Positions 43,501 to 52,498 of a stretch of DNA of 64,000 bases are shown here, one piece after another. Position 1 is the first letter of the stretch. Each line of letters begins with the position of its first letter. The position numbers and the translations under genes are program-made. Location: NCBI GenBank assembly GCA_949296075.1, contig CASFNG010000015.1, forward strand, positions 62,001 through 126,000, read 5' to 3'. This DNA comes from an uncultured Parabacteroides sp. (GTDB lineage: Bacteria; Bacteroidota; Bacteroidia; Bacteroidales; Tannerellaceae). The notes under the pieces were generated by a model that did not search any database, had not been told where the DNA came from, and saw only the letters and a list, made by a program, of their open reading frames with translations.

Positions 43501-44607
43501 ATGAGAAACACGAATTTACTATCCGTACTTTTCCTCTTGGCTTGCGTAGCCTGCTCTCCGGCCAGGAAGGGGCAAGATGGGGATCTTGCCGGCAGTACCC
43601 CAAAAGATCGCTTAATCGAGAACTTACGGGCGGCGCCCTCTAAGGGTATCCTGTTCGGGCATCACGACGATACGGTATATGGTATCGGATGGGAGTTCGA
43701 GGAGGGGCGGTCAGACGTGCGCGACGTGTGCGGCGATTACCCAGCGGTAATCAGCTTCGATTTGGGGGAGATCGAGCTTGGAGGCGACCAGAATTTGGAC
43801 AAGGTGCCCTTCGGGAAGATCCGGCAGGAGATCATCAACCAATATAACCGAGGGGGATTGGTGTCGTTGAGTTGGCACGCCCGTAACCCAAAGACCGGAG
43901 GCGACGCATGGGACGTGTCCGACTCTACCGTGGTCCGCTCCATCCTACCCGGCGGGGAACTGCATCCTAAATTCCAAGGATGGTTAGGGAAAGTCTGCGA
44001 TTTCATCCGTTCGCTACGGACCACCGAGGGGACACCTATACCGGTCGTGTTCCGTCCGTGGCACGAGCACACCGGCAGTTGGTTTTGGTGGGGGCAGGAT
44101 TTATGTTCGGCGGAAGAGTATAAGGCATTGTGGAGGATGACGGCAGACTATCTCGGCACACACGGGGCGGCGGATCAGGTGATATACGCCTATTCCACGG
44201 GGACAGAGCCGCGGGATCAGGCCTCTTATTTGGAGCGATACCCCGGTCATGACCTGATCGATGTGCTGGGTTTCGACGCTTATCAGCGAGACGACCGCGA
44301 CCTTTACCTGCGTAGCTTGGAGACCTGTCTTTCCGTGATCGACAGCATCGCGAAGGAAAATAAAAAGATCATCGCCATTTCGGAAACTGGTTACGAAGGA
44401 ATTCCGGATTCTTCGTGGTGGACCGGAACGTTGCTGCCCGCCATCGCACGCCACCCTGTCGCATACGTATTGGTATGGAGGAACGCCCGCGAGCGTGTGG
44501 AGCACTTCTTCGGCCCCTACCCCGGACAGGTTTCCGCCAACGACTTCAAGGTCTTTTACCAAGATCCGAAGACCTTGTTCGCCTCTGACATCAATCTATA
44601 CAAATAA
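43501..44607 (+). CDS. GH26 endo-beta-1,4-mannanase lipoprotein
   Basis: Cuts beta-1,4-mannan, mainly releasing mannobiose in the related Bacteroides enzyme. The 368 residues have a lipoprotein-type signal (Cys15 in LLAC), acid/base E189 in RPWHEHTGSWFWWG and nucleophile E295 in ISETGYE. First gene of a five-gene mannan operon. Confidence 0.93.
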   Translation: MRNTNLLSVLFLLACVACSPARKGQDGDLAGSTPKDRLIENLRAAPSKGILFGHHDDTVYGIGWEFEEGRSDVRDVCGDYPAVISFDLGEIELGGDQNLDKVPFGKIRQEIINQYNRGGLVSLSWHARNPKTGGDAWDVSDSTVVRSILPGGELHPKFQGWLGKVCDFIRSLRTTEGTPIPVVFRPWHEHTGSWFWWGQDLCSAEEYKALWRMTADYLGTHGAADQVIYAYSTGTEPRDQASYLERYPGHDLIDVLGFDAYQRDDRDLYLRSLETCLSVIDSIAKENKKIIAISETGYEGIPDSSWWTGTLLPAIARHPVAYVLVWRNARERVEHFFGPYPGQVSANDFKVFYQDPKTLFASDINLYK

Positions 44608-44616
44608 TAGGCAACC

Positions 44617-45789
44617 ATGAAACCATTTCAAGAAAGAATAGACGAGCTGTTCGCCGCGCAGGAGGCTTTGTTATGCCGGAAGAACGAGCCTGTGGAGCGG
44701 GGCAACGGTATCTTTACCCGCTACAAATACCCGGTACTGACAGCGGCTCATACCCCAATCTTCTGGCGATATGACCTGAACGAGGCCACCAATCCTTATT
44801 TAATGGAACGGATCGGGATGAACGCCACCATGAACGCCGGAGCCATCAAATGGAATGGGAAATATCTCCTGATGGCAAGGGTGGAAGGGAACGACCGGAA
44901 ATCGTTTTTCGCCGTGGCGGAAAGCCCGAACGGTATCGACAATTTCCGGTTCTGGCCCTATCCCGTGACCATGCCCGAGGAGCGTGTACCGGCTACCAAC
45001 ATCTATGATATGCGATTGACCGCGCACGAGGATGGATGGATCTACGGCATTTTCTGCGCGGAGCGGCATGATCCGGCAGCGGCTCCGGGAGACCTGTCGG
45101 CTGCCACCGCCACCGCGGGGATCGCACGGACCAAGGATCTCGTGAACTGGGAGCGGCTGCCCGACCTGAGAAGCGACAGCCAACAGCGTAACGTGGTGCT
45201 CCACCCGGAGTTTGTAGATGGGAAATATGCCCTTTATACCCGCCCACAAGACGGATTTATCGAGACCGGTAGCGGAGGGGGTATCGGCTGGTCGCTGATC
45301 GATGACATCACGCACGCCGAAATACGGACAGAGACCATTATCGACCCGCGCCACTATCATACGATCAAGGAGGTGAAAAACGGCGAGGGACCCCACCCGA
45401 TCAAGACATCCAAGGGCTGGTTGCATTTAGCGCATGGGGTACGCGGATGTGCCGCCGGACTACGATACGTGCTTTACCTCTACATGACCGCCTTGGACGA
45501 CCCCGCGAAAGTGATCGCCACACCGGGAGGCTACTTCATGGCCCCGGAAGGGGAGGAACGGATAGGCGACGTATCCAACGTGCTTTTCTCCAACGGTTGG
45601 ATAGCCGACGAGGACGGGACGGTGTTTATCTATTACGCCTCTTCCGATACCCGTATGCACGTGGCGGTGTCCACGATCGACCGATTGGTGGATTATTGCC
45701 TGAATACGCCTCCGGACAGGCTCACCACCGGAGCGTCGGTGGAGACATTGAAGAAGCTGATCGACCGTAACCAACCCTTCCTGAGATAA
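44617..45789 (+). CDS. GH130 4-O-beta-mannosyl-glucose phosphorylase
   Basis: Phosphorolyses mannosyl-glucose to mannose-1-phosphate and glucose. The 390 residues match the length of the Bacteroides fragilis enzyme, and the presumed catalytic acid is D131 in NIYDMRLT. Cytoplasmic: no signal peptide. It starts 9 bases after the GH26 gene and needs the 2-epimerase downstream to make its substrate from mannobiose. Confidence 0.94.
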   Translation: MKPFQERIDELFAAQEALLCRKNEPVERGNGIFTRYKYPVLTAAHTPIFWRYDLNEATNPYLMERIGMNATMNAGAIKWNGKYLLMARVEGNDRKSFFAVAESPNGIDNFRFWPYPVTMPEERVPATNIYDMRLTAHEDGWIYGIFCAERHDPAAAPGDLSAATATAGIARTKDLVNWERLPDLRSDSQQRNVVLHPEFVDGKYALYTRPQDGFIETGSGGGIGWSLIDDITHAEIRTETIIDPRHYHTIKEVKNGEGPHPIKTSKGWLHLAHGVRGCAAGLRYVLYLYMTALDDPAKVIATPGGYFMAPEGEERIGDVSNVLFSNGWIADEDGTVFIYYASSDTRMHVAVSTIDRLVDYCLNTPPDRLTTGASVETLKKLIDRNQPFLR

Positions 45790-45810
45790 TCCGATCCTAA
45801 AACCGCGCTT

Positions 45811-47208
45811 ATGATTAAACTAACGGAAAAGATCGGTTACGGTCTCGGTGACATGGCCTCCTCCATGTTCTGGAAGCTGTTCGGGGCCTACCTGATGATC
45901 TTCTACACGGATGTTTTCGGACTACCCGCGGCGGCGGTCGGAACCATGTTCCTGATCACCCGTGTATGGGACTCCCTGTTCGACCCGGTCGTAGGGATAA
46001 TCGCTGATCGTACTCACAGCCGCTGGGGGAAATTCCGCCCTTTCCTGCTTTGGTTAGCGATTCCCTTCGCGGCGATCGGCGTACTTACGTTCACCACGCC
46101 CGAAATCGGATCGACAGGTAAACTCATTTATGCCTATACCACCTACTCGCTCATGATGATGGTCTATTCGGCGATCAACGTACCTTACGCCTCCTTGTTA
46201 GGCGTAATGAGCCCACATCCGAAAGACCGGAACACGTTATCGACCTATCGTATGGTATTCGCCTACATCGGCAGCTTCATCGCCCTGCTGCTTTTCATGC
46301 CTTTAGTGAACCTGTTCCGGGGGATCTCGGGCGAGCTTGCCGATGAGCGGCGAGGGTGGACCTTAGCCGTGGCGGTGATAGCTATCCTTTGCGCGCTCCT
46401 GTTCTTCGGTTGCTTCGCCTGGACCCGCGAGCGAGTAGAGCCGATCCGCGAGAAGGCCAACGACCTTCGCCAAGACCTGAAAGATCTAAAACACAACAAG
46501 CCGTGGTGGATCTTGCTCGGGGCGGGCATCGCGGCACTCATCTTCAACTCCATCCGCGACGGGGCTACCGTCTATTATTTCAAGTATTTCATTGTCGAGG
46601 AGGGCTATGCGGACATCACGCTTCTCGGGATCCCGTTCGTATTGAGCGGACTGTACCTCGCTGTCGGGCAGGCGGCCAATATCATCGGGGTGATCCTCGC
46701 CGCCCCACTCAGTAACCGGTTCGGGAAAAAGGATACCTATATGGGAGCCATGATTCTCGCTACGCTATTGAGTATCATTTTCTTCTGGCTTGACAAGACA
46801 GACTTGAGACAGATTTTTGCCTTCCAAGTGATAATCAGCGCCTGTGCCGGCTGCATCTTCCCGCTCCTCTGGTCGATGTATGCGGATTGTACCGACTATT
46901 CGGAATGGAAGACGGGCAGTCGAGCCACGGGGTTGATATTCAGTTCCTCCTCCATGAGCCAGAAATTCGGGTGGGCGATCGGTACCGCCATCACGGGCTG
47001 GCTGCTCGCGTTCTTCGGTTTTAGGGCAAACGTCGCGCAGAGTGAGGAGGCGATCAACGGGATCAGGATGTGCCTGAGTATCCTTCCTGCCATAGGGAGT
47101 TTCCTTTCGGCCGTGTTCATCGCCTTTTACCCATTGAGCTACAAGAAGATGTCGGAGATCACCACTGAGCTGGAATCCAAACGAAAAAACAAGAGCGACT
47201 ATGCATAA
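45811..47208 (+). CDS. GPH-family (MelB-like) sugar:cation symporter
   Basis: 465 residues, 12 predicted membrane segments, GPH signature near the N-terminus (GYGLGDMASSMFWK, VWDSLFDPVVGIIADRT). Context makes it the inner-membrane importer of mannobiose. Its stop overlaps the possible first ATG of the epimerase by eight bases. Confidence 0.9.
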   Translation: MIKLTEKIGYGLGDMASSMFWKLFGAYLMIFYTDVFGLPAAAVGTMFLITRVWDSLFDPVVGIIADRTHSRWGKFRPFLLWLAIPFAAIGVLTFTTPEIGSTGKLIYAYTTYSLMMMVYSAINVPYASLLGVMSPHPKDRNTLSTYRMVFAYIGSFIALLLFMPLVNLFRGISGELADERRGWTLAVAVIAILCALLFFGCFAWTRERVEPIREKANDLRQDLKDLKHNKPWWILLGAGIAALIFNSIRDGATVYYFKYFIVEEGYADITLLGIPFVLSGLYLAVGQAANIIGVILAAPLSNRFGKKDTYMGAMILATLLSIIFFWLDKTDLRQIFAFQVIISACAGCIFPLLWSMYADCTDYSEWKTGSRATGLIFSSSSMSQKFGWAIGTAITGWLLAFFGFRANVAQSEEAINGIRMCLSILPAIGSFLSAVFIAFYPLSYKKMSEITTELESKRKNKSDYA

Positions 47209-48400
47209 AATGATCCTCACATTTCAAGAAGAAGTACGGGAAGAATTGGAGAACAATATCCTGCCTTTCTGGATCAACCGGATGACCGACCGCGAGAACG
47301 GAGGCTTTTACGGGCAAATCACCGGGGATAACCAGCTAACCCCCTTGGCGAACAAGGGGGCGATACTGAACGCACGGATCCTATGGACCTTCTCGGCCGC
47401 ATATAGGATAATCCGCGAACCGGAATACAAGCAGGTCGCTACCCGGGCCAAACGCTACCTGATCGATCATTTTTACGACCCGGTCTATGGTGGGGTCTAT
47501 TGGGAACTCGACGCTTCCGGACATCCCATACAGTCCAAGAAGCAGATCTATGCGCTCGGGTTCGCCATCTACGGATTGAGCGAGTACTATCGAGCCACTG
47601 GAGACCCGGAGGCCTTGGATTACGCGATCCGGCTCTTCGAGGCGATCGAGCGGAACAGTTTCGACCCGCGGGAAAACGGATACCTTGAGGCCTTCACCCG
47701 GGAATGGGGATTGATCGAGGATATGCGCCTGAGCGAGAAGGATGAGAACGAGAAAAAGACCATGAACACGCACCTGCATATCTTAGAGTCATATACCAGC
47801 CTCTACCGTATCTGGAAAGATGAAGGGCTGAAAAAACAGTTGCGAAACTTGATTTTGATCTTCATGAATCGTATCTTAGACGCGAAGACGAACCATCTGG
47901 ATCTGTTTTTCGATGAACATTGGAATCGTAGGCATCGGCTTCTCTCCTATGGGCACGACATCGAGGCCTCATGGCTGTTGCACGAGGCGGCGCTCGTGTT
48001 GGGGGATGAACCGTTGCTGCGGGCGGTGCTCCCCAAGGTACGGGCGATCGCCCATGCCGCCGAGGAGGGACTACTCGCGAACGGAGGGCTGATTTACGAA
48101 TATCATCCGGATACCAACCGGGCCGATACGGATCTGCATTGGTGGGTACAGGCAGAGAACGTGGTGGGGCATATCAACCTTTTTCAGCACTTCGGCGACC
48201 GGCTGGCGTTGGAGACCGCCTATAAAGGCTGGCGATTCATCCAACGCTATTTGATCGACCGGAAGTATGGCGAATGGCATTGGAGCGTCTCGTTGGATCA
48301 TCGGGTGAACCGTCGCGACGACAAGGCGGGATTCTGGAAATGCCCTTATCATAACGGACGGATGTGCCTGGAGCTGATCGAGCGTCTCGGCCAAGGATAG
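47201..48400 (+). CDS. Cellobiose/mannobiose 2-epimerase
   Basis: AGE-family alpha/alpha barrel enzyme that epimerises C2 of the reducing sugar, turning mannobiose into mannosyl-glucose. The 399 residues show family motifs ENGGFYGQI (about 25-33), SYGHDIEASWLL (about 248-259), HWWVQAENV (about 309-317) and KCPYHNGRMCLEL near the C-terminus. Translation could start at Met1 (47201) or Met4 (47210), one base after the transporter stop. Confidence 0.92.
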   Translation: MHKMILTFQEEVREELENNILPFWINRMTDRENGGFYGQITGDNQLTPLANKGAILNARILWTFSAAYRIIREPEYKQVATRAKRYLIDHFYDPVYGGVYWELDASGHPIQSKKQIYALGFAIYGLSEYYRATGDPEALDYAIRLFEAIERNSFDPRENGYLEAFTREWGLIEDMRLSEKDENEKKTMNTHLHILESYTSLYRIWKDEGLKKQLRNLILIFMNRILDAKTNHLDLFFDEHWNRRHRLLSYGHDIEASWLLHEAALVLGDEPLLRAVLPKVRAIAHAAEEGLLANGGLIYEYHPDTNRADTDLHWWVQAENVVGHINLFQHFGDRLALETAYKGWRFIQRYLIDRKYGEWHWSVSLDHRVNRRDDKAGFWKCPYHNGRMCLELIERLGQG

Positions 48401-48444
48401 GTTTTCTTCCTCAAATGAATTTATAAATATATGAATCTGATACG

Positions 48445-49866
48445 ATGAAAAAGAGATTTTATCTATGCGCGAGTCTGCTGATGAGCGCTTCCGCCCTGTT
48501 CGCGGAGATCAAGCTTCCCGCCTTAGTCGGCGACAATATGGTACTGCAACAGTCTACCGACGTCCGTATCTGGGGAGAGGCGGAACCAAACACGACCCTC
48601 AACGCGAGCTGCTCATGGGATCAACGCGTTTACAGCACTTCGGTCAACGCCGATGGCAAATGGGAGATCTGGTTGCGAACTCCTTCGGCAAGTTTTGAGA
48701 AACAACAGATTACGCTGAAGAACAACGACGATAAAATGGTCTTGCACGACCTGCTGATCGGTGAGGTCTGGTTAGGATCCGGACAATCGAACATGGAGAT
48801 GCCACTCCGGGGATTCTGGCACTGCCCGATCGAAGGGGGGAATCATACGATAGCCACGTCCGGAAAATATAAAGATGCCATCCGATACGCCACGATCCAG
48901 CGGGTCGGGGCCGTGGAACCGAAAGACTATCCTACCGGAGGCGAGTGGAAAACTTGCGACCCGATGAACGCTCCCGGTTTTGGGGCGACAGCCTATTTCT
49001 TCGCGACACTCCTGACCGAGACCCTGAATGTCCCGGTAGGCATCATCAACTGTAGCTGGGGAGGCTCCACGGTAGAGGGATGGCTTCCCAAGGAGATATT
49101 GGAAGGATACGATGATATTGATCTCTCCCTGGCTGGAAACGACGAGAAAATGCATCCGATGCTGCAACCCATGATCATGTATAACGGGATGTTGAAACCG
49201 GTCAGTAAATACACCGTGAAAGGATTTCTATGGTATCAAGGCGAATCGAATGTAGGGCATCCGGATTACGCCCAACGGCTGGCCACCCTCGTCAAGCATT
49301 GGCGGGAACTATGGGGATCAGAAGAGCTTCCTTTTTACTTAGTGGAGATCGCCCCCTATGACTATGGGGAAGGTGACAAAGGGGCTTTCCTGCGAGAGGA
49401 ACAGTATAAGGCGACCCAGTTGATCCCTAACAGCGGGATCGTCTGCACCAACGACTTGGTACAAGATTACGAACGGCGGCAGATCCACCCGAAAGACAAG
49501 CGCACGATCGGGGAAAGGCTCTGTTATTTAGCCCTTAACAAGACGTATGGCTACACGACTATCGCATGCGAAGGGCCAGTTTATGACCGTCATGAGATCA
49601 ATAAGGACGAAATCGTTCTCTTTTTCAAGCACACGGAAGAGGGATTCAATCGCGATAATGGGATCGTAGGATTCGAGATCGCCGGACAAGATATGCGCTT
49701 CCACCCGGCCAACGCCTCCATTGACGCAGGAAAGAAGGCGGTGGTTGTCTCCTCCCCGAAGGTAAAGAAGCCTGTGGCCGTCCGCTATGCCTTCCGGAAC
49801 TTCCAGATCGGGAACCTCAAAAATACGGCAGGCTTGCCGATGCTTCCCTTCCGTACGGACAAATAA
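48445..49866 (+). CDS. SGNH-family carbohydrate O-acetylesterase
   Basis: 473 residues of the sialate-O-acetylesterase family: signal peptide (about 1-20), a beta domain, then the SGNH nucleophile S115 in GSGQSNMEMP, the block III-type WYQGESNVG (about 264-272), and an H in RRQIHPKDK (about 346). Being last in the mannan operon, it probably deacetylates mannan. Secreted, probably periplasmic. Confidence 0.88.
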   Translation: MKKRFYLCASLLMSASALFAEIKLPALVGDNMVLQQSTDVRIWGEAEPNTTLNASCSWDQRVYSTSVNADGKWEIWLRTPSASFEKQQITLKNNDDKMVLHDLLIGEVWLGSGQSNMEMPLRGFWHCPIEGGNHTIATSGKYKDAIRYATIQRVGAVEPKDYPTGGEWKTCDPMNAPGFGATAYFFATLLTETLNVPVGIINCSWGGSTVEGWLPKEILEGYDDIDLSLAGNDEKMHPMLQPMIMYNGMLKPVSKYTVKGFLWYQGESNVGHPDYAQRLATLVKHWRELWGSEELPFYLVEIAPYDYGEGDKGAFLREEQYKATQLIPNSGIVCTNDLVQDYERRQIHPKDKRTIGERLCYLALNKTYGYTTIACEGPVYDRHEINKDEIVLFFKHTEEGFNRDNGIVGFEIAGQDMRFHPANASIDAGKKAVVVSSPKVKKPVAVRYAFRNFQIGNLKNTAGLPMLPFRTDK

Positions 49867-49870
49867 ACAA

Positions 49871-49905
49871 AAAAAGCCTCGGAGAAATAATCTCCGAGGC
49901 TTTTT
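49871..49905. terminator. Bidirectional terminator of the mannan operon and TonB receptor
   Basis: Perfect 10-bp stem GCCTCGGAGA/TCTCCGAGGC with an AATAA loop, preceded by AAAAA and followed by TTTTT. Confidence 0.92.
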
Positions 49906-49925
49906 ATATCCTCTAAATAAGCTCC

Positions 49926-52031
49926 TTACAACTGATACGTAAGCGTCAGCCACGTTACCCGAGCGTCACGGTTACGACGCTGCGTCATCTCCAAACCGGG
50001 AGCGTCGATAATCGTAACCTCCTCCAAGCTGTCAAAAAGATTATTGACGCTTAAGTTCGCACGCAGCTTACGGTTCCAAAAATATTGGGATAGACCCGCA
50101 TTGACGCTATACCGACTTTTGATTTTCCCCTGAGGAGTCAGCTGATCCGAGAGGTAAAAGCCATCGATTTGCAGGCTGGTCGTAGGCGTTATATCCAAAT
50201 TGATATTCCCTTTCACGTCCCAACAAACCAATGATTTCTTCGAGTCGTAACCAATCGTACGCCCGTCTATCTCATCCCGGTAGATGTCCCCGGAGAAACC
50301 AACCGTCAGGATACGGAAAGGATTCCAGCTTCCGGAGAGATCCGCCCCAACTACCTGGCTATGTCCTACATTCTCACGTCGCCAGACGGTCTCGTCGTTT
50401 ACTTGAGTAGCGGTCTCCATGATCCGATTCGAGCGATACCGATAATAAACAGCCGGAGCAAATCGTAAATAAGGGGTAGAAAATTGGTACCCCAATTCCA
50501 ATAAGTGAAAGAACTCATCCCTTAATCCCGGATTTCCTTGCACGACATGTGTCGCGTCACTGTTGTCCAGGAAAGAGCACAGATAGGATCCCACAGGCCG
50601 GATCACCCGTTGTTGATACCCTAACATCAGTCGATTGTCTGAATTGATCATGTAAGCTAAGCGAGCCCGAGGATACAGATGGAAACGAACCTGACCATTA
50701 TCTCGATCTTTCTTGTCCATCCAATAGGGATCCTCTTCCCATGCGGGGCTGGACTCATCCAAATTAAAGTGGCTAAGTTCCGCCTGAATGCCTAAATCCA
50801 TGTCCCAGCTCCCCCACTTTCTCTCGACAGAAGCATAGATCAAGTTCAAGTATCGGTTAAACTCATACTCATACGTTCCGGCGGCATTCAAGACGAAATC
50901 ACCGTTCACCTTGTTCGATGCCGACGTTTCCCGATGCTCCCGCCTTGCTCTACCGATATACCCGACCTGAAAAGTCCAGTCGCTTAAGCTATAACGATAA
51001 CCCAATTCCCAAAAATAATTATGTTTCTCATGACCGATGAACTGATTGTCTTCCGCCACGATACTCCCGTTCTGCGGATTCTCGTTCTTGAAATCATTAT
51101 CCTCGTCGTATGAGAAATTATTATAATTAAATACGGTATAGAGACTCCGGCCAGCGGAAAACTGATGATTCCAGCGAGCCTCTGCCGCATAAGCCTCCTG
51201 CCTTTGATCGTTATACCGGTTACGGATCACATATTTCATGGGATCGCCCGCCAAATTGAACACCCGGTTGTTGATACGCCCATAACGGCTATAATCCATC
51301 AAGTGATACAATCCCTCCACGGAGATCACATCCTTCCGGGAAAGATCATAGCCTACTTTCAAGTCTGCCACGTGCACATCCGGCCGGGCCGAGGCGTTGT
51401 TATCCATATTCGTCTGGTTCTTATCCGTACGGGTATGCTTACTGAAAGCACGTTCCCGATACTCCTTACGGTAATTATACTTCGCGTTGATATGGAACTT
51501 ACCGGGATGCAGGTTCAATACCGCCCCCACGTTATAACGTTCGTTCCATCCAGCAGCCAAAGTCAAGGCCAGAGGGGTATCAGACCGCCCATACATTTTA
51601 GAAACCAGATTGATCGATCCCGACTCACCATCCGGCACATCCGAGATCGCGGGGAAAGTTCCCAAAGAGATCCGGTCAAAGAACAAGGCAGGCAACTGGA
51701 TCAACACATCGCCGCTGTTCTCCTCTAAGAGACCATACGGGACATTATTTATCCACATTCCCACTCGATTAGAACCTCGATGGAAGACTGTTCCCTCAAT
51801 ATCGGTGATAACCGATGGTAACTGGCGAAAAGCCTCTGCCGCCGTATTCGTCACACTACTCAGATTGTTCTCTACCCGTAGGAAACGAGTACCGTCTCGT
51901 TCGCTCAATCCGGCGAAGCGGGCGCCTTGTATCTCGATATTCTGTATCGAAAGCGTCGTATCCACCGGCGCTTGCGCCAACGCAGAGCCAACCAGCGTCA
52001 AGGACAAAGGTAAGAATAAAATTCGTCTCAT
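49926..52031 (-). CDS. TonB-dependent outer-membrane receptor
   Basis: 701 residues: signal peptide (about 1-20), a plug domain (about 30-150; SIQNIEIQGARF, AEAFRQLPSVITDIEG, MWINNVPYG) and a barrel ending in TWLTLTYQL. It has no N-terminal carboxypeptidase-like domain, so it is not a SusC. It resembles siderophore/vitamin-type receptors; the substrate is unknown. The start is at 52031: the longer start at 52079 lies in the hairpin of the upstream terminator. No clear promoter of its own is visible. Confidence 0.88.
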   Translation of the reverse strand: MRRILFLPLSLTLVGSALAQAPVDTTLSIQNIEIQGARFAGLSERDGTRFLRVENNLSSVTNTAAEAFRQLPSVITDIEGTVFHRGSNRVGMWINNVPYGLLEENSGDVLIQLPALFFDRISLGTFPAISDVPDGESGSINLVSKMYGRSDTPLALTLAAGWNERYNVGAVLNLHPGKFHINAKYNYRKEYRERAFSKHTRTDKNQTNMDNNASARPDVHVADLKVGYDLSRKDVISVEGLYHLMDYSRYGRINNRVFNLAGDPMKYVIRNRYNDQRQEAYAAEARWNHQFSAGRSLYTVFNYNNFSYDEDNDFKNENPQNGSIVAEDNQFIGHEKHNYFWELGYRYSLSDWTFQVGYIGRARREHRETSASNKVNGDFVLNAAGTYEYEFNRYLNLIYASVERKWGSWDMDLGIQAELSHFNLDESSPAWEEDPYWMDKKDRDNGQVRFHLYPRARLAYMINSDNRLMLGYQQRVIRPVGSYLCSFLDNSDATHVVQGNPGLRDEFFHLLELGYQFSTPYLRFAPAVYYRYRSNRIMETATQVNDETVWRRENVGHSQVVGADLSGSWNPFRILTVGFSGDIYRDEIDGRTIGYDSKKSLVCWDVKGNINLDITPTTSLQIDGFYLSDQLTPQGKIKSRYSVNAGLSQYFWNRKLRANLSVNNLFDSLEEVTIIDAPGLEMTQRRNRDARVTWLTLTYQL

Positions 52032-52054
52032 ATCACATGATTCGGGGTTATACA

Positions 52055-52088
52055 CAAAAAAAGTCTGTATGCTCAACACATACAGACT
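52055..52088 (-). terminator. Terminator of the small acidic lipoprotein gene
   Basis: 10-bp stem AGTCTGTATG/CATACAGACT with a 7-base loop (52062-52088), then a run of Ts on the minus strand (52055-52061). Confidence 0.85.
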
Positions 52089-52114
52089 GTCATCATTGTT
52101 CGTTTACCGACTGA

Positions 52115-52330
52115 TTACTCAGCGGGAGCGGCCTCTACAACGGTAGAGTCAGCAGCCTCAACCTGAGCGGAGTCAGCAGCGGCAACATTCTCCTCTACAA
52201 CAGGAGCCTCCTCTACAACCGTAGATTCCTCTACGTTTGCCACAGGCTCAGTAGAATCAGCGGACTTATTGCCACAAGAAGCGAACGATACAGCTGCGAT
52301 AACGGCAGCAAATGCAACTAACTTTTTCAT
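52115..52330 (-). CDS. Small acidic lipoprotein
   Basis: 71 residues with a lipoprotein signal (Cys19 in FASC). The mature 52 residues are Ala/Val/Glu/Ser-rich and repetitive (VEESTVVEEAPVVEENVAA, ADSTVVEAAPAE), probably unstructured. Such short, acidic lipoproteins are frequent and often abundant in Bacteroidales; the function is unknown. It has its own promoter and terminator and sits 83 bases upstream of the TonB receptor gene. Confidence 0.8.
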   Translation of the reverse strand: MKKLVAFAAVIAAVSFASCGNKSADSTEPVANVEESTVVEEAPVVEENVAAADSAQVEAADSTVVEAAPAE

Positions 52331-52382
52331 TTTGTCTTTTAATTAAACGGTCTTTAATTACTTTATCATCGTAAAAACGCTG

Positions 52383-52416
52383 CAAATGTATATATCAAAC
52401 ATATATGTTGTACAAC
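52383..52416 (-). promoter_or_regulatory. Promoter of the small lipoprotein gene with overlapping palindromes
   Basis: TACATTTG (minus strand, 52383-52390) matches the -7 consensus. Upstream, AACATATATGTT (52398-52409) and GTTGTACAAC (52407-52416) are perfect palindromes that share three bases and cover the -33 region. Confidence 0.6.
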
Positions 52417-52498
52417 ATAAGGCATCTTTTTTTTGAAATATTTTTTCAAGTTTATATAATCACCTGATAATAAAAAAGATCCATTTTTGGCTTACTTA

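Noticed and set aside
52032-52079. Upstream extension of the TonB receptor
   Set aside because: It starts inside the terminator stem of the small lipoprotein gene; the ATG at 52031 opens directly onto a signal peptide.
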